Positions 27,201-40,132 of a stretch of DNA of 64,000 bases are shown in pieces. The position numbers were made by a program, and so were the translations under genes. Source of the DNA: Diphasiastrum complanatum (taxonomy: Eukaryota > Streptophyta > Lycopodiopsida > Lycopodiales > Lycopodiaceae). Within the stretch, counting starts at the first letter, position 1; every line of letters starts with the position of its first letter. The notes under the pieces were generated by a model. That model was not told the origin of the DNA and made no database searches. It worked only from the letters and a program-made list of their open reading frames with translations. The DNA is taken from contig CM055102.1 of assembly GCA_029204225.1 (NCBI GenBank), positions 28,448,969 to 28,512,968 on the forward strand. Reading direction: 5' to 3'.

Positions 27201-30200
27201 GTGAGCAACTCTACTCAAGAAACCGAAAATTTTGGTACCATTTTGGAGCCAGAAACTGGGATTTTCCGGGACAGCAGGTCTGAAAATTTGGGTGGAAGAG
27301 CTGAGAGGGTTCCTCTTCGTATTTTTTTTGGAAGTACAGTCTTCAGAAACAGCTAAGTCTTCTTTCCCTCTTTGTACAGTTATAAATTAGTCATTTCGAC
27401 TTTTTTTTTGAAAGGAAACGTCAGGCAATCTTTTTCTAGCTCTGAAAATGACCACTTCTCCGGGATCTGATCAACCCCTGACAAGAGGCATTGATGAATT
27501 AGAAACGGAATCCCTGGGGTTCAGTCAAGGGAAAGAACCAATGGAAGTTGAAGAACAGGAACAATTCGCCGAAGAACTTGACGAATTGGTTACCAAGGAG
27601 CAGTTTCCCCACTTGGTAACAGAAGTGGATGAACTGAAGCTGGCATTAGCCAATTTCAAGTCCAGTGTGGACGACTCGTTTGCTGAACTCAAAGGCTTGA
27701 TTTTGAGTTCCGCGAAAGGAAGCCTTCCCTCCACTTCTCAGTTGTCCCCTTCTCCACTTCCATCAGTTTCGGGTGAGCCTACGCGGTCTCACCCCAGTGT
27801 CTTTAAAGATTTAAAGCCTCTTACTTTTATTGGGGAAGAGAAGGATAGAAATGCAGACATTCTACAAACCTTCCTCAACAAATGGAAGAACATTCATGCT
27901 CTTAAACAGACCCCTGACCATTTGCAAGCTAGAGCTTTGGAAGCCTTGGAGAAAACAGTAATGGACAAGTTCCTAATCCAATATATCTCGCAGTATTGAG
28001 AAGTAATTTTAAAAATTAAAAATATGGATGATTATCAGAAAATCAGGGGATTTGTCCGTGGCCTCAAGGATGAATATAAAGTAGAGGTTCAGAGGAACTC
28101 GCCTACTACCCTAGAGCAAGCTCTCAGATATGCTCAAATCTATGATGATTCAATGGGTAGGAAGAGGGCGAGACAACAACCCCTTTCTGAGCAGCCTCCT
28201 TAGAAAGACTTTCAATTTAAAAAGAAAGAAAAGAAGATAAAGTTAAAGGTAAAGCTCCTCTAAAACACCCTTCACTCATACAACCCTTAAAACCAGAAGA
28301 TTTTGAGAAAGCCAAACAAGAACGTTTGTGCTTTGTGTGCATGGGCAAGGGACACATAGTCAGACAGTGTCCCAAGGGGCCTTTCACTAAGAAAGATATA
28401 AAGGATAAAAAACAAGTTCATCTTGTTCAAACCGTAAGTTTCCCCAGTGACTTGGCAGCTTCCGAGATTAGAGTGTATCATGAAGACGATGAACACTGTT
28501 GCCAGCTAACCTCTGCAATGCTAGCGAGACCCTTCAGTTTTGGGCCGCATGAACTAGTACATATTCATGGGAAAGTTGGTAACCAGTCAGTTAGAGTTAT
28601 GGTTGATGATGGGGCAACCCATAATTTCATCAACTACACCCTGGTTAGAAAACTTAAACTTCCAGAAGTACCTAGTCAGCATAGGTACATAGTTTCATTA
28701 GCTAAGGGTGAAGATAAGAAAATTGGGAAACTATGGTAAGTAACTTAAATCTTGGTATTCAGGGGTACCAAGATGAAATAAACTTCTAGACAATGCACCT
28801 GGATCGCACAGACATTGTTCTCGGGAGAGATTGGCTCTACAGTTTAGGACCTTCCCTCCACAGAAATTATCAAGAGAACACCCTCAACTTTCAGCATAAA
28901 GGCCGAGAGATCTAGTTGCATGGGGAGCATGATATTTTCAATAGTCCTATGGTCTGTAGTTCAGAGCTCTGTCAGCTAATCGGAGGCGACGACCATCAGG
29001 TATTCTTATGTGACTTTCAGTTTATTCCTGAAGTTTCTATTTCCAGTTCTTTACAGCCGAAAATCAGTAAATTATAAGCTTTATTGTCTAAATTTAAAGA
29101 TGTTTTTCTTGAAGATTTGCCACATGGTTTGCCACCTAGCAGAGAGGTAGATCATGTAATAAACCTAGTACTAGGTACAACACTTGTTTCTAAACCTCTG
29201 TATCGGGTTAGCCGAACAGAGGACTTTGCAGTTGGTGCTGTACTAACTCAGGGTGGACGACCAGCTGCGTTCGAGAGTAAAAAACTCGAGCCAGCTTAGA
29301 CTAGGATGAAAAGGAACTCTTTTCTATAGTCCATGCCCTTAAGACTTGGAGGCATTATTTGTATGGTGCCAACTTTGAGGTCCTGACAGACCATGAAAGT
29401 CTCAGATACCTTTGCTATCAACCTGAGCTTAGAGGTTTCAATACTGTAGCAGATGCCCTTAGTAGAATGCCTAGCTGAGTTTTACTCAGATTCGTAATGA
29501 GTTACTCGAGTCCTTGAGAGGGAAGTGCCAGCATGATGCATTCTTCTCTACCATCTGGAACTCAGTCCAGAGCAGACAGTTACAGACTCCAGAACCAGTT
29601 CCCGGGGCTGGTGCCAGTTCATCCAAGAATACGACAGCCTCCGTTGAAGATGATGATGAGTTCGAGTATACATCAAATGACGTTGAGGATTCTGAGCCTG
29701 TATTACCCAAGCAAACCCCAGTGGTTGAGGGTGTGGACTCAAGGATTCAAATGGAAACAGTATTCCATTCAGGATGAGTACTTGCTCTATAGAGATAGAG
29801 TATGTGTCCCCAATTCAGAGGATTATAGGCAATAGGTCCTATATGAGTGTCATGACAATCCTAGTGCGGGGCACCCAGGCATACAGAAGACCTATGAGCT
29901 TCTTCGTAGGCAATTTTTCTGGCCCAATATGAAAAAGGACGTCCAACAATATGTAACCAGTTGCCAGAAATGTCAAGTAAATAAAGCAGAGCGTTTAAAG
30001 GTAGGAGGGTTGTTACAACCCTTAGATATACCAGCTGGTAAATGGGAGAGTATCTCCATGGATTTTATAGTAGGCCTGCCTAAAACCTAAAGGGGTAATG
30101 ACGCTATATGGGTCACAGTTGGCCGTCTGACCAAAATGGCTCACTTTATTCCGACCAAAACAACCGTAAGAGCTCAAGAGTTAGTGAGGTTGTTTGTAGA

Positions 30201-32983
30201 CGGGCTATTTAAATTGTACGGTCTACCTTCCAGCATAGTCAGCGACCAGGACAGTAGGTTTAATGGAAATTTTTGGAGGGCAGTATTCCATCATCTCCAT
30301 ACTAAACTTAATATGAGTACCACTGACCATCCACAGACGGACGGTTAAACAGAGAGGGTAAATCAGGTGCTGGAGGATATGCTTCTTGCATACGTCAGCA
30401 AGAAGCAGACTAATTGGGAGGAGTATCTCTCGATATTAGAGTTTTCTTATAACAGTACCAAACATTCAGCTACGGGATACAACCCATTTATGCTGATGTA
30501 CGGTTTTCAGCCACGCTCACCCACAACTGTAGGGTTTGAACAAGAAAAAGTTGAAGCAGCCAGAACCTTTTTAGAGGACCTAAACCAGATGATAGAACAT
30601 GCTAAGCGTAGCATTAGGTAGTCCCAAGATCGAGCCAGACATTATGCAGATCCAACAGACGGGATGTGCAGTTCTCCGCTGGTGAGAAAGTCTACTTGAG
30701 AGTCCCAGTTGACTCTTAAACCCTCAAATCAGGAGTGTGTGCTAAGTTGTCTCCTAGGTATTGTGGTCCCTTTACCATCAGTAGGAGACTAGGTGAGGTC
30801 ATCTATGAACTAGAACTCCCACACAGTAGTAAGGTTTTTCCAGTCTTTCATGTAAGTCAGTTACGAAAAGCCTTAGCCATATCAGAAAATCTGGTAGGGG
30901 ACAGTGTTCTAGTTCTCCCATTGGATTCTCAGCAACCTCCACATGAGCCAGAGGAGATTCTTGATAGTAGAGAGACGCAGACTCGTCATACTCTATATCG
31001 AGAATATCTGGTCAAGTGGAATGATCAGCCTGTTGAGAATGCCACTTGGGAAAGAGGCAGCGTCCTTCGCAAGATTTTGCCAGACTTTGTCTTAGAGGAC
31101 CAAGACGGTTCTTAAGGGGGAGGGATTGTTACGAGCACGTGACCAGTGCCGAACCCTAGAGAACACAGAAGGTCAGATACCACAGTCAGGGTCGTGTCCA
31201 GCGTACACGACCAACAGGGCAAGACAGAGTGAGTAGTGTGCCCTAGCACGGTCCATAGCCATGGCGGGCCTAACACAGTCTAGGGACCTTGTCAGCAGGA
31301 CAGGGCCCCCAGTTGGGTCCCGACGTGCAGTCGGCCACGTCAGTGCCACGTGGCCGACAACTTGGCAGTATGCATGCTACCAGTCCTCACACTGGGCTAG
31401 GAGGGGCTTACTCTATATCAGGGAGTAGGCAAGGTTGGGTGGATCAGTTAGTGTTTGCCCTACTGTGGTGTTAGGACTTATTACAGTCATCTATCTTAGA
31501 GTCACATGAACCACAATCATTCTATGAAGCCGAGACGGTGAATGTATGGTGAAATGCCATGCAAGAGGAGTATGACTCCATCATGGAGAATAACACATGG
31601 GAGCTTGTGGACTTACCTAATGGGAAGCAACCAATAGGTTGCAAGTGGATCTACAAGACCAAGTATTAGGCAAGTGGTAAGATGGAGAACCATAAGGCAA
31701 GACTTGTTGTTAACGGTTTTGCTCAAGCTGGATAATGATGAAACATTCGCTCCTGTTGCAAAGATGACATCAATAAGAATTATGTTGGCAGTTGTAGCTT
31801 CTTTCATTGGGACATTCAATAGTTGGATGTCAAAAGTGCCTTCCTCAATGGAGAATCAAAGGAAGAGGTTTACATGGACCAGCCACAAGGATTTGAGGCT
31901 AAAGGTAAAGAAAATATGGTATGCAAGCCTAAGAAGGCTTTGTATGGATTAGAACAAGCGTCCAAGGCATGTTATAGTCGTATTAATAATTACTTCACAA
32001 AGCAAAACTTCGTAAGAAGTAAATCCGATTGTAACTTGTATGTTTTGAGAGAGAAAGAGGACAATAATAGTTTTTCTCTATGTAGATGACCCTATCATTA
32101 CAGGTAACGATAAGCTACTTATTGCTAAGGTCAAAGAAAATCTTTTACGTGAATTTGACATGAAATACTTGGGCTTCATACATTATTGCCCAGGATTGGA
32201 AGTTTGGAGGAAACGTTATATTCTTTTTATATCCCAGGCAAGGTATGCAAATGGACTTCTTCAAAGATTCAATATGTAGGATTGCAAGCCTATAGCTACT
32301 CCGAATGATACAAGTAGTAAGCTATCTATGGTTGATGGGACACCTTTTGTGGATGAGATGTTATATCGTCAATTGGTGGGTAACTTGATGTATCTCACAA
32401 ATACCAAAGCTGATATTTCACATGCAATCGGCATTGCAAGTCAGTTTATGAGTAAACCTACAGAGGCACATTGGAAATCAGCCAAGCGGATTCTAAGATA
32501 TGTCAAAGGAACTTCATCTTATGGCATCAGTTATACAGATGATGGGAACCTTCGGTTGGAAGGTTATTCAGATGCAGATTGGGTAGGGGAGAAAGATCTT
32601 GAGTTTTGTGGTTCCAAAGATCAAACTGCGGATATCTTTACTAAGCCACTTAGTAAAGAGAAGTTTGAAAAGTTTAGACATTCTTTAGGTGGCACATTAA
32701 ATAAAATAGTTAAGGGGGGGTGTTAAAATGTAATCCCTATTTTACCCCTAGTGGCTAGGCACTTTTGCATGCACATATTTATTATGTTGTAAGTTTTTCA
32801 TGGGGGCAACTTCTTTGTAATTACTTTGCACCTCTCTTTGTAAATTAAAGTTAGTAAGTGCAAGTTGGGTCCAAGGGACCAAGTTGGCATGCCATGTGGC
32901 ATGAGACTCAAGTGGGAGGTGACACCTCACTAGTTACTATCTATGTAGAGGATTGATCCTCAAGGAGGCCACGGCCCCCCCCC

Positions 32984-33076
<93 letters not shown>

Positions 33077-36000
33077 CGCGATGGCTGCTGCTGCTAATCT
33101 CTGCTCCTCCATCGCTGCTGCCTTCTAGCCGCCTGCTGCCAGCGTGCTCTACCTTTTTCTGATGGCTCCACGCAAGAGGGGGGGAGGTAATTCCCCCCAC
33201 GCTCCATCACGCCCTGCTGGCCCAGAAACCGCCATTCCGCACCCTGCACCGCGTCCTTCTGGCCGGGAATCCATCTCCATCGCTGCTGTTGTACCTGCCC
33301 CTGTACCTGCTAGCCCGGAATCCATCTCCATCGCTGTTGTACCTACTCCTGTTGTACCTGCTTCAGGTGGAATCATCGCATCTTCTATTTCGGTTGCAAT
33401 CCCTATTTCTCCGTCAGATCCTCTTCTCACTAATAGTGAATCCATTCTAGCCAACCCTTTGACCCCGAATACCCTGGAAGAGGAATCACCTGTGCCTCCA
33501 GCCTTTATGATCTCCGTCATTCGTGCAGATCAGTTACGATCATATGAATATCTGAACGACCATCGAAAAACACTTCTTTCTCTTGAAGCTACGATCCAAG
33601 CTGTACAATCTTACCTTCAGAAACTAGATTCGTCTATTGCAGATCTCAAGAAAGAAGTTACAACCATCAAAATCGAAGCTTCCTCTCATTCGACTACGTC
33701 ATCTAAGATCCAACAGCTTGAAAGTCAAGTGGAACAACATCATACCGCTGTCCGATCCTGGGCAGATGTGCTTAAAGGTCCTGATATTGCTGTTCTATCA
33801 CCTCCATATTCTTTTATCTCGGCTACGTTCACCGAGAGCCGTGTGCTAGAGCAAAAGGCTCTTAATATCTGAGTCAGAGGTATTACGAACTCCCATGATG
33901 CTGTTGGTGAAGCTAAAAACTTTCTTGAAGAGAGTCTTCACCACCACAAGGATATGGATACTGCATGGCGACCTAAGAAAGACCCAGACACTCTTGTCAT
34001 ACGGTTTGCATCTGCAACTGGCCGTCATGAAGTGCTAGGGAAGAGATCTACACTGCGGGGCACTACGATATATTTGGATGAAGACCTTACTTTCATTCAG
34101 GTTCAAGAACGGAAAAAGGCAAAACAGGAGGCTATAACGAATGGAAAGCAGTTGATCTATAGGGATGGTATCATTCGCTTTATAGATATTAAACCTGTTG
34201 CTACTAATGAGATATCTGAGATTATTGAGAGTTAGTGTGAGAGTTAGAGCACTGAAGAGATGCCATTGAATCTGTAAATGGACTTCGTACCATATAATCC
34301 TGGACACTATCCTCTTCTTAGTTAGATTGTTTTTCAATTATGTTGGTTGACGGCACTGCTCCGTCTTGAGTCCACTTTACTTGATGTACTTGCTCGTCTT
34401 ATATGCCTTTTGGCATGGAAAAGACGTTAATAAAGCTTCTTCTTCTTCTTCTCTCTCTCTAATCAAGCATTTTGAGTTCCTACTTTTGCTTTCTTGAGGT
34501 GCTTAAGATTTCCATGGTTTTACATGCTTCCATAGCTAATTTCTTTCAAGCTTTCATGTTGTGTGTCGGTTATTGAGGTTAAGACACTTCATAGATAGAC
34601 CTAAAATTCATCACCTCTCCCTCTCACTCCTACCAATGATCATTCAATGATTCACCCAAGTTCCAACTCAATAGGCAAGAAGAAATCCATCTTCCTCGTC
34701 ACCTATCCATTATCCCCCTCTCCTCTACCTCAAAGGCTCAAACTCCGTCTCTCCTCTTCACCTATCCATTATCCCCCTCTCCTCTAACCTCTTCTTTCAC
34801 TACCTCAAAGGCTCAAACTCCGTCTCTCCTCTCCTCTCCTCTCAAAAAATTACAGTGTTTCAAACCCCCCAAGGCTTGGCCGGGACCTAGCAGAAAATTG
34901 AGTAATTGCGATTCTAATTGACCCTGTGGTTCGAACCGGCCGGTTCGAACCATGATTTGAACAAACATTGGCTTGAACCCTCTCTTGCCCTCCTATGCAA
35001 TGCTTGCGCTCAGGTGATAGGTCATGCACACAAGAATTGACAAACCTATTGCTACTCATTGTTTAGAAACATATCTCATACTTACTACTAGTTAAAACTT
35101 TTAGGTTTAAATTTAGAACATTATCCATATTACATAAATACATAATACATATGCCTTTCAAGTTTCAACTTTGAATGTTAAAACTTTCAACGATGGACAC
35201 ATAGATCATATTACATAGATACTAGATAGATTCTAGAATCATAGATCATAGAATCACATGGATGCATGATGGTAGGTTGCAGATGTATCATGCTAGCAAC
35301 CACGGCCCACAAATTACAATGTGCAAACATGGTCCAAGTTCTTGCTTGTCCTTGGCATAGCCTCATGAGGAATGCGTACACATGCCCCTCCTCTTGTGAT
35401 CTTGGTGGCAAGTCTGGAACCTTTGCCATGTTTGTCTGGACTGCTGACCTATGCACAATGCACATGCCACACTGAAATCAAAACAGAATCAAAAGGACTG
35501 AATGTCATTGGGATTTATCACGATTTATCAAAAAGTGTTTATAGAATTTAAATAATAAAACTTCTGAATGGCAATGATAATGGACTGTAGTACCCTCTGT
35601 CAATCTCGCAGGCCTAGTGGAAAACTCCATGGTCTCTTGCCTGAATATGGAGAGCTCATCCAAGAGTGTTAAAGCCCAGTCTTCTTGTGGTAAAGAAATC
35701 TTATGTAAGATGATTGTGTGCTGCTTCCCCTATGTTCTGGTTGATTGGGTTGTGATATGTCTTCTCATTCTCCAGAAGGGCTGTCTTTGTGTCTCATGTT
35801 TGAACTTTTGATGCAAAAAATTGTCTCTCATATCCATTTCTTTTGGCAATTCTCTGCTCTATAGTCTTTCTGCTCTTTGGAAAATTTGAAATGCCACTCT
35901 AGGTAGGCTCTTGTCACACATGTTCTTATGTGAATCCCTTCCAATTATGACCATACCACCTTAAGGATCACTATGGCTTTGAGACCAGGTAGCTTTATTC

Positions 36001-39000
36001 TTATGTGAATCCTTTCCAATTATGACCATTAAACCTTGAGATACTTCATATCGAAAACTGACAACCATAGAGTAGAACTAGTGTCATGGAGCCCATTACG
36101 GGTTGGATGTTACACCCAGTCTTCAAGGCTTAATACTATTTAATGGTGGTTCACACTTATAGAAGATCATCCTCCAAAAGTGGCAGAATATTTTATTTGT
36201 GAACTTTTGATAGAGAAAGGAGACTAGTCCTTTTTTTATTGCTCATTTTGTGAACCCACACTTAGCACGAGAGAAATCCTTTATGAGGCCTTTTGGTGCT
36301 CCAAAAAGCGTTAAGTAATGAGGTTGTATATATATGCTTCCAATTTTTTTCTTTCTTTCATGGAAGTGGAAGCTTCTTCATACACCACATATTATCTAAT
36401 CATTCTGTTACTGAAGCGGACGAGTTCTTCATGTTTTCGACCCATGTTCCTTGGCCTTGATAATTTTTCCTTGAAGACGATGTTGATGTCTTTGTATTGA
36501 GGCTACTTATCCCATGCTAGCCCTTGAGATGGTGCTGCTGTCTAATATCTCCCATTTTCAATTTTTAGAGAGGACTTGGCTCAAGGTTATTTCACAGGTC
36601 ATGTTTCTTGGTGGTCATGAATATGAGACTCTCTATCTTGTCTATTAAGGCCCTAGTTGTTTTCTGCATTGCTTGATTCATGTTTTATTTAGCTATAAGT
36701 CATGGCTGTTGCTATTTTAATTGCTGTTGTTTTGCTTGTTCAATAGCTATTAGCTATTGTCCTTCCTTCAATAAGACCATTCATTCAGACAGAGGTAGAA
36801 AAAGAGAACATTTTTAGGACAACATTGGCTGGTTTACATGTTGTCTTCTTGAAATTTTGCTCATCTAATAATCCTTCTATTTTCTTAGATGTGCTTGTCA
36901 CCTAAATTCAAAGCCGCATTTGTAACCAATCTTGATAGAAATGAGACTAATTTGTACATACTAATATGCAAACAGGCATGTCTCTCTTTTCAATGAGATT
37001 GGTGGAAATTACCAAATCATGAAGGCAGTGAAAGCAAAAACTGTTAGAGATTTTGATGATGGGCTGACAAGAGGTAGCTTTTCAAATCTTAAAAGATTAT
37101 TTTTTAAGTCGTGCCCACTTTTTTTTATAGATTTAAGTAGTTTATTGTGAGATCTCAAAAAGTGCATATCAGCATAATTGACTGTATGTGACCATGAGAA
37201 GAATGTTATCACATACTTATAGAAAGAAGTTCAATATCATTGATTGAAACTTAGAACCTAATGTTGGAAGGTGAGTGCTAAGTGCATTGGGTTATAGCTT
37301 CTCATAGTTGCTTTGAATATTTTCCAAGCCATAACACCCTAGATTATGTCCTTAAACTTTTCATTCAAAAAATTACTTTGATGGCAGTACTTTTTGCACA
37401 AGTTATTGCATTGTCATTTACATGCATTTAATGTGTTTAAATCCATATTATATGAGAATATGAGAAGAAATTTCACATTCAATTAGCTAGCCAAAGGGTT
37501 GCAGTGGTGAATGGTCGAAGGGATTGATGACTTCTTGGTAGTTAGTGGCCTAGCTACTTTATGGGCTACAATTGGTACTTACGCAAAGGGCTTAAGTATC
37601 ATAATACAAGTGGTATTGCTTCATTTTGCAAGGTCAAATGTCAAACCATAATGAGGATAAACATGCAAGTAAAGCCCATATCATATGTATATGCTTAGTC
37701 TAATTAATTTATTTGACGTCATGCATGTGAAGGATCATGCACATGCAAAAAGTATTTTTTGAGTTTTATGGTCAACACAACTATTTTAACTATTTGAGGC
37801 AATGGCACCTCAAAGGGACTTGTGCATGGTTTTTTATATGAATTTGATTGCCTGGGGTGGTCAGCAAACAAAAAACCGACTTCTGCAAATTGCTAGTCAT
37901 TTACCATGTCAACTCCTTGTTCATACGATCAAGATCAATGGCATGTCACTTATATCAACTCTTAGAGCATTGCCCTTATTTTAAGGTTTGGATATATTCT
38001 GGCATTCAAGATGAAAGTACTTGTGCACTTAGTGTAAGAGACCTTGATACTTTGAAGCACTTGAAGAATCTCAAAGCAAGTGAAAGACAAGCAAGGTCTT
38101 GTCCTTAGACAAAGAGATTAAGTTAGAAAGGCTTTGTCCTTTTACATGATGTTATTCTTGCATGGCAATGAAGAAGCTCAAGCTTATGTTTTTCTAAGAC
38201 ATGCATTCCGAAGAGACACAAGTATTTGGTCATCCCCATTAGTGTGTCTTGGGAAAATAAGACCCAAAGTATTTACTGATCCCTATTAAGTATGTTCAAA
38301 GAATAGAGTCCTCAATCACATGTATTGACTAATCCTTGTTTAAGTGGTGTGCATAGGCATATGACTGTCTTGAAGACTATGAAAGGTGAAATGATCTCAA
38401 CCAACAACAAAGAGGGGTCCCTCTGAAATGGGCGATGGAGAGAGGTCCGTCTATAAAGAGTAGAGTTGAGATATTCCCCTTTGAAACTGGATGTATGATC
38501 TAATAATGGACATATAAAAGGTCCATTATGGACACATTGAAAGACGATATTCCAGTAGCACCTATGAGAAGAAAATTTTTCAAAGGGAAAAGTTTGAAAG
38601 AACCAGCTATTTTCATCTAGCAATTAATGGCTGACTCTCTTAGAAAGACAAGTCATATTCCTTTTATTTAATTAGCTGTCAACATTATGCTTAATAAAAT
38701 GTATTGACCACATTTTTCTTTGGCAAGGACATATCACCTGTGTTAGGCAAATCTTGTTTGCTATCAATTTATTTAAGTGCACACAACAATATCATGACAT
38801 CTTTTGCTCCCTTGTTTTTTACAATTTGTTTCAAATAAGTATTACAATTTTAAGAACTATTTGTTTTTGTCTTGTCTTTGTTATGATGTTTTATTTTAAC
38901 AATTGTTTCTATATATTTTTGAACCAAGTCGAACTTCATGATGACTTGTGGTAGAAAAGTCATCGTCCTTCTCTTTTCATTGTCTAAGTCTACTTCTTGT

Positions 39001-39194
39001 ACAAAATACAGTCTAATGAATTTATATGAAGATGCTATAAAAGTTTATCTTTATGCATCCAGTTTCTTTTGGATACAACTCAGTTGATGATTATTATAAA
39101 GATGCAAGTAGCTCTCGGTCCATTGGAGATGTCAAGATCCCTTTGTTGTGCATCCAGGTACGTCTCGAGTGGTCATTCTTTTTAGGGTTTTTTC

Positions 39195-39268
<74 letters not shown>

Positions 39269-40070
39269 CATCAATGTATCTCAAGTACCAAAAGGTACGT
39301 AGGATGGAAGGCCCTTGCCTAATTGATATGTGCTACCATGTCTCATGACGTAGGGCCAAAAAAGAAAACTCCAAGGTATGTGTAGGATGAGACAATTTCT
39401 AGATGTTGGCCATTGCCATCCAAATTAGAATCCGGTGTTGCACAAAGGGGCAAGATGTGTTGTATATCTTTGGTCCTCTTTGCATTTACTTCGAAGCCTT
39501 TATTGTGGTAGTATGTAGGTAAGTAGTAGAACTTGGGAACACATCTGCATACAATAGAATGGATAACATTATCGCATATAAAGTTCACAATTGCCCAAAC
39601 TTTTGTATCCAAAGAGTTAGACATGATATTCAAGGAAAAAATAAGTCACATCTAAGATTAAATTAAGAAAGTCAAAAGAAGAGGAGCTTTGCTCCAAGAC
39701 ATTCAAATTCTTGCAATTTCATAATACGATGATGAATCAACTCTCTTTTGAGCAACACTCCCTTATTATAATTCTTGACATAGAAAATTGAGGCTCATTT
39801 GTGAAAACTATTGCCTACTTTAGAAAGATTATGTAGCAAATTTTATGAGCGTAAACACACTACCTACGTAACTGATTGGTCAAAAAAGAAGAGAAATGAT
39901 GAAAGTACAGACAAAGTGCTCCTTACAAAAAGCATGACCACATCAAGGCTTTTAACCTGAATAGCTTATGTTCCTACTTTATTGGCTATTTAACATCGAC
40001 TAGTATAAGGATTTGTTCGCTTTTGTCGTGGAGAAAGAAATTATAATCCACAAGTAGCTACTACTACACA

Positions 40071-40132
<62 letters not shown>

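Larger units (their letters stand above)
26382..31485 (+). mobile_element. Ty3-gypsy chromovirus nested in the copia element (target duplication GTCAT)
   Basis: A 5.1 kb element with both LTRs, a primer site, a polypurine tract and a 5-base target duplication, GTCAT, at 26377-26381 and 31486-31490. The interior holds gag, a zinc knuckle, protease, RNase H, integrase and a chromodomain, but the RT catalytic region is deleted. By my eye count the LTRs differ at about nine substitutions and one single-base indel over 358 bases, roughly 2.5 percent, so it is much younger than its host. It lies on the same strand as its host and as the hydrolase gene. Confidence 0.95.
23113..34613 (+). mobile_element. 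Copia retrotransposon carrying two nested insertions
   Basis: The element runs from a 5'-truncated 5' LTR (23113-23410) through a primer site, gag, protease, integrase, RT and RNase H remnants to a 3' LTR that starts at 32721 and ends at 34613. A complete gypsy element (26382-31485) interrupts it between integrase and RT. A LINE-like insert (about 32986-34450) splits the 3' LTR. Removing both leaves about 4.9 kb. All domains contain stops or frameshifts, so it is dead. Confidence 0.85.
32721..34613 (+). repeat. Copia 3' LTR split by a LINE-like insert
   Basis: Begins TGTTAAAATG after the polypurine tract AAGGGGGGG (32712-32720). It runs to about 32975, is interrupted, and resumes at about 34450 (CTCTAATCAAGCATTTTGAG), ending CTAAAATTCATCA at 34613. 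Comparison with the 5' LTR at 23230-23260 shows where the insert entered, at a CT-rich point. Confidence 0.85.

Noticed and set aside
39053-39322. Arg-Glu repeat protein
   Set aside because: It is a GA microsatellite read as protein, overlapping exon 6 and its intron. The same applies to Ser-Leu or Arg-Glu frames at 33.0, 40.1, 43.9 and 47.5 kb.
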